A stretch of 14,268 nucleotides of DNA from an uncultured Lachnospira sp. (GTDB taxonomy: Bacteria > Bacillota > Clostridia > Lachnospirales > Lachnospiraceae). The position numbers were made by a program, and so were the translations under genes. Of this stretch, positions 7,998 to 13,695 are shown piece after piece (the stretch's first letter is position 1; each line of letters begins with the position of its first letter). The notes beneath the pieces were generated by a model. The model ran no database searches. It was not told the DNA's origin and saw only the letters and a program-made list of their open reading frames with translations. The DNA is taken from assembly GCA_947169835.1 (NCBI GenBank), contig CAMVRH010000008.1, forward strand, positions 1 through 14,268. Reading direction: 5' to 3'.

Positions 7998-9881
7998 ATG
8001 TGTGGAATATGTGGATTTGTTGGAAAAGTGAATAATAGCAAAAAGATTCTAAAGACAATGGTAGATAGAATTGCTCACAGAGGTCCAGATGATATGGGAA
8101 TGTATGTGGATGATTTAGCTGCCCTTGGTCATAGACGTCTTAGCATTATTGACTTAAATCACGGAGTTCAGCCCATGTATAATGAGACTGGTGATTTGGC
8201 TATTGTGTTCAATGGTGAGATTTATAATCACCTTGAACTAAGAGAAGATTTGATTCGCAGAGGTCATACCTTTGCAAATGATTCAGACACTGAGTGTTTG
8301 ATTCACGGATATGAAGAATATGGAAAAGAATTCCTAACAATGCTTCGTGGAATGTTTGCATTTGTTATTTGGGACTCTAAAACTAACACATTGTTTGGTG
8401 CCAGAGACTATTTTGGTATCAAACCTTTTTATTATGCAAATGTAAATAATGCATTTGTCTTTGGCTCGGAAATCAAATCAATTTTAGATTTTCCAGGATA
8501 TGAAAGACAGGTGAATGAAGAAGCACTAGAACAATACTTGAGTTTCCAATATTCAGTTTTACCAGAAACATTCTTTAAAGGAATATTCAAACTTCCAGCT
8601 GGACATTACTTTGAATTAAAAGATGGAAATTTAGATATTCATAGATATTTTGATCCAAAGTTAAAACCAAAGAATGACAAGAGTTTAGATGATACAGTTT
8701 CAGATATTGAAAAAGTTGTACACGAGACTGTAGATGCTCATATGATAGCTGACGTAGAAGTTGGATCACTTTTATCTAGTGGTGTCGATTCTAGTTATGT
8801 TGTTTCAGAATTTCCAGCTGATAAAACATTTACAGTTGGCTTTTTAGATAAACAGAGTAAATACAATGAGATTAGATATGCTGAAGGTTTGGTAGAAGAA
8901 TTAAATAAGAAGAACTTCAGCAAAACGATTAACAGCGACGAATATTTTAATTCAATTGAGACAGTTATGTACTATATGGATGAGCCTTTGGCGGACCCAT
9001 CATGTATAGCGCTTTACTTTGTAGATCAAGTGGCGGCTGAACAGATTAAGGTTGTATTGTCGGGTGAAGGAGCAGACGAGTTCTTTGGCGGATACAACAT
9101 TTATCATGAGCCTATTTCTTTGAAGGGTTATCAGCATATTCCAAAGTTTATTAGAAAAGGTTTAGCTGGTATTGCAAAGTTGCTTCCAAATGTTAAAGGT
9201 AGAGATTTCTTGATTCGTGGAAGCAAGAGTGTGGAAGAAAGATTCATTGGAAATGCCAATATGTTCTCTGTGGAAGATAGAGAAAAGCTTCTAAAAACTA
9301 AACTTACACATATTGCTCCAAAGGATTTGGTAGCGCATGCATATGAAAAAGCTAAAAACTTAGATGATATTTCTAAGATGCAATATGTTGATATTAACTT
9401 CTGGTTACAGGGTGATATTCTGTTAAAAGCAGATAAGATGAGCATGGCACATTGTTTGGAATCTAGAGTTCCTTTCTTGGATATCAAAGTGTTTAACTAT
9501 GCTAAGAGATTGCCTACTGAGTATAAAGTGAATGACACTGCTACAAAGCGTGCATTTAGAATAGCAGCTAAGAAACATATTCCAGAAAAGACTGCTAATA
9601 AAAAGAAATTGGGATTCCCGGTTCCTATCAGAGTGTGGCTTTGTGAAGATGAATACTATAATAAAGTTTTGTCAGTTCTTACAAGCGAAACTGCTGAAAA
9701 ATATTTCAACACAGACATTCTTGTAAAATTGATGGAAGATCATAAAAATGGAAAAGCAGATAACAGTAGAAGAATTTGGACTGTATATGTTTTCCTTGTT
9801 TGGCATAAGGTATATTTCGAGGATGAAAACTTTACGCCAATCAATAAAGAATGGTTAGATAAAAGAGTACAAAAACTATAA
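7998..9881 (+). CDS. asnB: AsnB-type glutamine-dependent amidotransferase (asparagine synthase, or mDAP amidotransferase)
   Basis: The protein has the two domains of glutamine-hydrolysing asparagine synthetases. The N-terminal class II glutaminase has the nucleophile C2 directly after Met (MCGICGFVG), then HRGPDDMG and HRRLSIID. The C-terminal synthetase has the pyrophosphate loop SSGVDSS (260-266), then LSGEGADEFFGGY and ADKMSMAHCLESRVPFLD. The 627-residue length matches the long AsnB group that includes B. subtilis AsnB (about 630) rather than shorter E. coli AsnB. That group includes enzymes that amidate the side carboxyl of mDAP in peptidoglycan (B. subtilis AsnB, L. plantarum AsnB1, corynebacterial LtsA). 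Lying 45 bases after murE and downstream of dapF, with no promoter seen between, it is a good candidate for mDAP amidation. True asparagine synthesis remains possible. The upstream site is GAAAGG before ATG 7998. Confidence 0.9.
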   Translation: MCGICGFVGKVNNSKKILKTMVDRIAHRGPDDMGMYVDDLAALGHRRLSIIDLNHGVQPMYNETGDLAIVFNGEIYNHLELREDLIRRGHTFANDSDTECLIHGYEEYGKEFLTMLRGMFAFVIWDSKTNTLFGARDYFGIKPFYYANVNNAFVFGSEIKSILDFPGYERQVNEEALEQYLSFQYSVLPETFFKGIFKLPAGHYFELKDGNLDIHRYFDPKLKPKNDKSLDDTVSDIEKVVHETVDAHMIADVEVGSLLSSGVDSSYVVSEFPADKTFTVGFLDKQSKYNEIRYAEGLVEELNKKNFSKTINSDEYFNSIETVMYYMDEPLADPSCIALYFVDQVAAEQIKVVLSGEGADEFFGGYNIYHEPISLKGYQHIPKFIRKGLAGIAKLLPNVKGRDFLIRGSKSVEERFIGNANMFSVEDREKLLKTKLTHIAPKDLVAHAYEKAKNLDDISKMQYVDINFWLQGDILLKADKMSMAHCLESRVPFLDIKVFNYAKRLPTEYKVNDTATKRAFRIAAKKHIPEKTANKKKLGFPVPIRVWLCEDEYYNKVLSVLTSETAEKYFNTDILVKLMEDHKNGKADNSRRIWTVYVFLVWHKVYFEDENFTPINKEWLDKRVQKL

Positions 9882-9899
9882 TTATTAACCCTAGTTTTT
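9871..9899 (+). terminator. Possible weak terminator at the end of asnB
   Basis: An 8-bp AT-rich stem (9871-9878 with 9892-9899) encloses a 13-base loop over the asnB stop codon, and the T run is inside the stem. It is much weaker than the two hairpins after xerD, so some read-through into the pump operon is possible. Confidence 0.3.
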
Positions 9900-9922
9900 A
9901 CATATAAAAAATGCAATTACTA

Positions 9923-9982
9923 TGGTAAAAAGTTTACCTTGAATATTGACACCTAAAGTATTAGTATAATACTTGGTAAAAA
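9923..9982 (+). promoter_or_regulatory. Promoter/operator region of the decarboxylase operon
   Basis: A perfect TTGACA lies at 9946-9951 and a perfect TATAAT at 9965-9970, but only 13 bases separate them. Other pairings are TTGACA-N16-AATACT (9968-9973) and TTGAAT (9939-9944)-N20-TATAAT. Over the -10 sits a perfect inverted repeat with 8-base arms, AAGTATTA/TAATACTT (9956-9963, 9967-9974). A second, 6-base inverted repeat GGTAAA/TTTACC (9924-9929, 9933-9938) lies just before the -35. TGGTAAAAA is repeated directly at 9923-9931 and 9974-9982. The layout suggests a regulated promoter; I do not recognise the regulator. Confidence 0.55.
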
Positions 9983-10013
9983 TTGGGTCACAGAACAATT
10001 TTACATAAATTTT

Positions 10014-10019
10014 GGAGGG
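10014..10019 (+). promoter_or_regulatory. Ribosome binding site that fixes the carboxyltransferase start
   Basis: GGAGGG lies 7 bases before ATG 10027. The in-frame TTG at 10012 overlaps this site and would leave no site of its own, so it is not the start. Confidence 0.88.
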
Positions 10020-10026
10020 AAAATCG

Positions 10027-11364
10027 ATGAGCAATACAAAGGCAAGAGAGAGAATTAATAATCTTCTTGATGATAACAGTTTTGTAGAAATAGGGGCTCT
10101 AGTTAAGGCTAGAAGCACCGATTTTAACGTTAACGAAACTGAAACACCATCAGACGGAGTTGTTACTGGATATGGACTAATAAATGGCGAATTAGTATTC
10201 GTTTACAGTCAAGATCCAGATGTACTAGGCGGCTCTATTGGCGAGATGCATGCAAAGAAGATTATGAATATATATGACAAGGCTATTGATATGGGAGCAC
10301 CTATCATTGGTCTTATTGACAGTTCTGGTTTTAGAGTTCAAGAGTCAGTAGATGCGCTTGAAGCTTTTGGCCAGATTTATTTTATGCAATCAAACGCTTA
10401 CGGTGTTGTTCCACAGATTACCATGTTATTTGGCGAGTGCGGTGGAGCTTTAAGTGTTTTATCTAAATTATCAGACTTTACATATATGGAAGAAACTAGT
10501 GCAAAGTTATTTGTTAATTCACCAAACACTATTGCAGACAACAAGACTGTCGATAGTTCTTCTGCAAAGTACCAGGCAGAAGTTGGTAATGTAGACTTTG
10601 TTCTTCCAGAGACTGAAATTTATACAAGTGTTAGAAACTTAATTTCAACTATCCCATCTAACTCATCAGTTCCTGCAGTAGATGTAGATGTGACAGATGA
10701 TCTAAACCGCGGAGTAGATATAGAAGAAAAAGTATCTAACCCTATTAATGCCATTCAGGAACTATCAGATGATGGTTTTGTTATAGAAGTAAAGAAAGAT
10801 TTTTCAGAAGATATTGTAACAGCATTTATCAAACTAAATGGTGCAACAATAGGTGTAGTTGCAAATAAAGAATTTGACGGACAAAACAAGTTTACAACTG
10901 ATGGTCTTAAGAAAGCGTCAGATTTTGTTATTACTTGCGACTCACTTGGACTTCCAATTTTGACTTTGACAAACTGTGAAGGTTTTGACTCAAGTTTTGA
11001 GACTGAAAAGGATGGCGTGAGTGAAGCATCAAACCTCGTATTTGCTTTCTCAAATGCTACAGTTCCAAAGGTTAACTTGATAGTTGGCAAAGCTGTTGGA
11101 AGTGGATATATGATTATGAATTCAAAAGCTTTGGGTGCTGATATGGTTTATGCTTGGCCTAAGGCAAAGGTTTCAGTTATGGAACCTAAGAAAGCCGCTG
11201 AGGTTATGTATGGCGACAGCAGTAAGGTGAGCGAATTTGATAAACTTCAAGGTAACATTCAAAATGTAGCTGCTAGAGGTTATATTGATTCAATTATTGA
11301 ACCAATTGATACTAGAAAATACCTAATTGGAGCATTTGAGATGCTTTATACAAAGGAGATCTAA
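10027..11364 (+). CDS. Acyl-CoA carboxyltransferase subunit (MmdA / transcarboxylase 12S-like), short and diverged
   Basis: Family members move a carboxyl group between an acyl-CoA such as methylmalonyl-CoA and carrier biotin, in the cytoplasm. The family is clear from TKARERINNLLDDNSFVEI (4-22), DGVVTGYG (43-50), VYSQDPDVLGGSIGEMHAKK (59-78), a block starting DSSGFRVQES (98-107), GECGGALSVL (136-145), then ATVPKVNLIVGKAVGSGY (344-361) and GADMVYAWPKAKVSVM (370-385). That gives the two crotonase-like halves of a carboxyltransferase. At 445 aa it is shorter than MmdA or 12S proteins (about 510-525). Several usually conserved positions differ: DSGGARIQEG becomes DSSGFRVQES, the GGAxxH stretch is missing after 165, and the GFLPG loop reads EGFDSSFE (318-325). 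It is first in an operon with a biotin carrier, OadB and OadA. The substrate is not known; malonyl-CoA or glutaconyl-CoA are alternatives to methylmalonyl-CoA, and a non-catalytic role is possible. Confidence 0.82.
   Translation: MSNTKARERINNLLDDNSFVEIGALVKARSTDFNVNETETPSDGVVTGYGLINGELVFVYSQDPDVLGGSIGEMHAKKIMNIYDKAIDMGAPIIGLIDSSGFRVQESVDALEAFGQIYFMQSNAYGVVPQITMLFGECGGALSVLSKLSDFTYMEETSAKLFVNSPNTIADNKTVDSSSAKYQAEVGNVDFVLPETEIYTSVRNLISTIPSNSSVPAVDVDVTDDLNRGVDIEEKVSNPINAIQELSDDGFVIEVKKDFSEDIVTAFIKLNGATIGVVANKEFDGQNKFTTDGLKKASDFVITCDSLGLPILTLTNCEGFDSSFETEKDGVSEASNLVFAFSNATVPKVNLIVGKAVGSGYMIMNSKALGADMVYAWPKAKVSVMEPKKAAEVMYGDSSKVSEFDKLQGNIQNVAARGYIDSIIEPIDTRKYLIGAFEMLYTKEI
11353..11358 (+). promoter_or_regulatory. 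Ribosome binding site of the OadG-like gene, inside the preceding gene
   Basis: AAGGAG lies in the last codons of the carboxyltransferase gene, 7 bases before ATG 11366, which follows that gene's stop by one base. This rules out the longer in-frame TTG reading from 11327, whose added residues (RRSK) would precede a complete signal peptide. Confidence 0.82.
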
Positions 11365-11365
11365 G

Positions 11366-12103
11366 ATGAAACGAATTTTATATCTTTCTTGCATTTGTAT
11401 GGCATTATGCTTGTGCCTAGTAGGATGTAAGAAAAATAATGATAAAACTGCATATGATGAAAAAGATCTTCGTGAAATACAGATTAATCTTGTGGCAAAT
11501 GCTTATGAGAAAAATCCTAAGTTATATGAACAGACTAGACAAATTGACGAAACTAAGTATGCGCTAGATCAAGAAAGATTAGAGAAAAAACTAGAAGACA
11601 CTGTTAAGAAATTTCACAAAGAGTGTGGCAAGATTAAATCCATCAAGAAGGATACAGAGTGTAGCTATGTAAATGGTGAGATCAATGTAACAACTACACT
11701 TGATTGTACAAAGAGAGATGCCACAGTTACATCATTGTATAAATTCGATGAAGAGAATCACAATGCAATAACATTATATGAAATGACATTTGACGCTAAA
11801 TATTCTACAGGTGAAAAACTAGCTCAAGCTGGTTCAAACACTTTGATAGGTATGGGAACTGTATTTGCAGTTTTGATATTCATCTTCTTAGTGATTTCAT
11901 GTTTTAACTTATTCCCTAAAGTTAAAAAGATAATTAAAAGAAAGAAAAAGATGGATACGGGACCTAGATCATTTGATACGGTTCAAAAGCCAAAAGAGGA
12001 AGTGGATGATAGCGAACTAGTGGCAGTAGTCACAGCAGCCATCGCATCACTAGAGAAAAAATCTACAGATAGTTTTGTAGTTAGATCAATAAAGAGAAGA
12101 TAA
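11366..12103 (+). CDS. OadG/MmdD-like pump subunit fused to an N-terminal lipoprotein domain
   Basis: OadG-type subunits are small membrane anchors that join the carboxyltransferase to the sodium-pump subunit of biotin decarboxylases. This 245-residue protein has a lipoprotein signal: MKRILY, a Cys-rich hydrophobic core, and lipobox LVGC with C21 as the lipidation site. Residues about 25-155 form an outer domain rich in charged residues that I do not recognise; it resembles small NTF2-like lipoprotein domains in size. A membrane segment (160-182, LIGMGTVFAVLIFIFLVISC) and a basic stop-transfer follow. The cytoplasmic tail DSELVAVVTAAIASLEKKS then SFVVRSIKRR (215-245) is the recognisable OadG-family C-terminus (eLvAvI.AAIAa, vVRSIrR). 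Ordinary OadG proteins are about 80-120 residues and lack the lipidated outer part. The stop is 23 bases before the biotin carrier gene. The pump role is inferred from the tail and neighbours. Confidence 0.78.
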   Translation: MKRILYLSCICMALCLCLVGCKKNNDKTAYDEKDLREIQINLVANAYEKNPKLYEQTRQIDETKYALDQERLEKKLEDTVKKFHKECGKIKSIKKDTECSYVNGEINVTTTLDCTKRDATVTSLYKFDEENHNAITLYEMTFDAKYSTGEKLAQAGSNTLIGMGTVFAVLIFIFLVISCFNLFPKVKKIIKRKKKMDTGPRSFDTVQKPKEEVDDSELVAVVTAAIASLEKKSTDSFVVRSIKRR

Positions 12104-12113
12104 TAAGTATTTT

Positions 12114-12118
12114 GGAGG
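12114..12118 (+). promoter_or_regulatory. Ribosome binding site that fixes the biotin carrier start
   Basis: GGAGG within TTTGGAGG lies 8 bases before ATG 12127. An in-frame TTG at 12112 is part of this site and is rejected as the start. Confidence 0.88.
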
Positions 12119-12126
12119 AAAACAAA

Positions 12127-12486
12127 ATGAAGAGTTATACAATTACAGTAAATGGAAAAGCTTATGACGTAACAGTTGAAGAAAAAGGAGAAGTTGCTAG
12201 CGCACCAGTTAGTGCACCAGGACCAGCAGCTCCACCAGTAGAAGCACCTGCACCAGTTGCATCTGGAAACGATGGTGATGTTCAAATCAAGGCTCCAATG
12301 CCAGGTAAAGTTATGTCTATAAAGATTAAGGCAGGAGAGCAAGTAAGCAAGGGCGATACTATTATGGTATTTGAAGCTATGAAGATGGAAAACTCTGTTG
12401 TAGCTCCACAGGACGGTACAATTGCTAGTATCAAGGTAGAAGTTGGTAGTGAGTTTGAATCAGGCGCAGTTCTTGCGACTATGTAA
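12127..12486 (+). CDS. Biotin carboxyl carrier protein (MmdC/GcdC or transcarboxylase 1.3S-like)
   Basis: The protein carries covalent biotin that shuttles CO2 between carboxyltransferase and the membrane decarboxylase. It has 119 residues from ATG 12127. A short N-terminal strand region (1-22) is followed by a flexible Ala/Pro linker (24-47) built of near-repeats such as SAPVSAPGPAAPP. The biotinyl domain (51-119) begins VQIKAPMPGKVMSIKIKAG. Biotin attaches at K86 in the invariant EAMKMEN, 33 residues from the C-terminus, which is the usual distance. No biotin carboxylase is seen nearby, so a decarboxylase or transcarboxylase carrier is more likely than an acetyl-CoA carboxylase AccB. It can in principle serve both carboxyltransferases of the operon. 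Its substrate partner cannot be told from the sequence. Confidence 0.93.
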   Translation: MKSYTITVNGKAYDVTVEEKGEVASAPVSAPGPAAPPVEAPAPVASGNDGDVQIKAPMPGKVMSIKIKAGEQVSKGDTIMVFEAMKMENSVVAPQDGTIASIKVEVGSEFESGAVLATM

Positions 12487-12490
12487 TTAG

Positions 12491-12512
12491 AAGACTAATA
12501 ATATTTAGTCTT
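12491..12512 (+). promoter_or_regulatory. Intercistronic hairpin next to the OadB ribosome binding site
   Basis: A perfect 8-bp stem, AAGACTAA (12491-12498) with TTAGTCTT (12505-12512), encloses a 6-base loop. It begins 5 bases after the biotin carrier stop and ends one base before the GGAGG of the next gene (12514-12518). With no T run after it, it is not a normal terminator. It could set mRNA stability or OadB translation. Confidence 0.5.
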
Positions 12513-12523
12513 TGGAGGTACTT

Positions 12524-13666
12524 ATGAATTTTACAGAAACACTGGATAACCTAGTTAATCAGACAGCGTTTTTAAACTTGTCTGTGGGCAATTACATTAT
12601 GATTGCCATTGCTTGTGTTTTCCTATTTCTTGCAATAAAAAAAGGATATGAACCATTATTACTTGTTCCTATAGCTTTCGGTATGCTTTTAGTTAATATC
12701 TATCCTGATATTATCAAGGCACCAGTAGGTGAAGATGGAACAGGCGGTTTGTTATATTACTTCTTCAAACTTGATGAATGGAGTATATTGCCATCACTTA
12801 TCTTTATGGGTGTTGGTGCTATGACAGACTTTGGACCACTTATTGCTAACCCTAAGAGTTTCTTGTTAGGTGCAGCGGCACAGTTTGGTATTTACGGTGC
12901 ATATTTCTTTGCTATATTTATGGGATTTGGTGGAAAGGCAGCTGCAGCCATCTCAATCATTGGTGGTGCAGACGGACCTACATCTATTTTCCTAGCCGGT
13001 AAATTAGGACAGACGGCGTTACTTGGACCGATTGCGGTGGCGGCATATTCGTATATGTCCCTGGTTCCTATCATACAGCCACCTATTATGAAACTTCTTA
13101 CAACCGAGAAGGAAAGAAAAATCAAGATGGAACAACTTCGTCCAGTTAGCAAACTAGAAAAGATTTTGTTCCCTATAATCGTTGCGATTGTAGTTTGTAT
13201 GATTCTTCCAACTACAGCACCACTTGTTGGTATGTTAATGCTTGGTAACTTGTTTAGAGAATCAGGAGTGGTACGTCAGTTACAAGATACTGCGTCAAAT
13301 GCTCTTATGTATATAGTTGTTATCTTGCTAGGTACATCAGTAGGTGCGACCACAAGTGCAGAGGCCTTCCTAAATGTAAGTACAATCAAGATTGTAATTT
13401 TAGGTTTGTTGGCATTTTGTATTGGTACAGCAGCTGGAGTATTGTTTGGTAAGATTATGTGCGTGGCTACACGAGGTAAGGTTAATCCACTTATTGGATC
13501 TGCTGGTGTATCTGCCGTTCCAATGGCAGCCAGAGTTTCACAGAAAGTGGGAACAGAAGCGGACCCATCAAACTTTTTATTGATGCATGCTATGGGACCT
13601 AACGTGGCTGGTGTTATTGGAACAGCCGTGGCAGCCGGTACATTTATGGCAATTTTTGGTATATAA
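12524..13666 (+). CDS. oadB: Na+-translocating decarboxylase beta subunit (OadB/MmdB/GcdB family)
   Basis: This integral membrane subunit decarboxylates carboxybiotin and pumps Na+ out of the cell. The start is ATG 12524 behind GGAGG (12514-12518), giving 380 aa; the TTG at 12512 is part of that site. It is hydrophobic throughout, with about nine or more membrane segments. The first, short extracytoplasmic part contains KAPVGEDGTGG. Diagnostic motifs are FMGVGAMTDFGP (94-105), GGADGPTSIF (147-156) and NPLIGSAGVSAVPMAARV (321-338). Residues equivalent to the K. pneumoniae OadB Na+-site set D203, Y229, N373, G377 and S382 are D150, Y177, N321, G325 and S330, so the pump looks intact. The tail has FLLMHAMGPNVAGVIGTA. 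The symbol reflects the family; MmdB and GcdB are near-identical in type, and the substrate depends on the carboxyltransferase partner. Confidence 0.95.
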   Translation: MNFTETLDNLVNQTAFLNLSVGNYIMIAIACVFLFLAIKKGYEPLLLVPIAFGMLLVNIYPDIIKAPVGEDGTGGLLYYFFKLDEWSILPSLIFMGVGAMTDFGPLIANPKSFLLGAAAQFGIYGAYFFAIFMGFGGKAAAAISIIGGADGPTSIFLAGKLGQTALLGPIAVAAYSYMSLVPIIQPPIMKLLTTEKERKIKMEQLRPVSKLEKILFPIIVAIVVCMILPTTAPLVGMLMLGNLFRESGVVRQLQDTASNALMYIVVILLGTSVGATTSAEAFLNVSTIKIVILGLLAFCIGTAAGVLFGKIMCVATRGKVNPLIGSAGVSAVPMAARVSQKVGTEADPSNFLLMHAMGPNVAGVIGTAVAAGTFMAIFGI

Positions 13667-13695
13667 AATAATTTTAAAATAAACGAGGGAAAATT

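Noticed and set aside
9891..10118. Minus-strand open frame of 75 codons over the pump-operon promoter
   Set aside because: It overlaps the promoter, the operator-like repeats and the start of the carboxyltransferase gene. It has no family signature and composition typical of a shadow frame.
12217..12265. GCACCAG-rich repeat units resembling a short tandem repeat
   Set aside because: They encode the Ala/Pro hinge normal in biotin carrier proteins and are imperfect, so they are coding sequence and not a separate repeat element.
11983..12342. Minus-strand open frame of 119 codons rich in Trp and Cys
   Set aside because: It is the complement of the OadG-like tail and the Ala/Pro linker of the biotin carrier. 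The composition is an artefact of those repeats.
12491..12512. Intrinsic terminator after the biotin carrier gene
   Set aside because: The stem is followed directly by the oadB ribosome binding site and has no U-run of useful length. It is reported as a regulatory hairpin instead.
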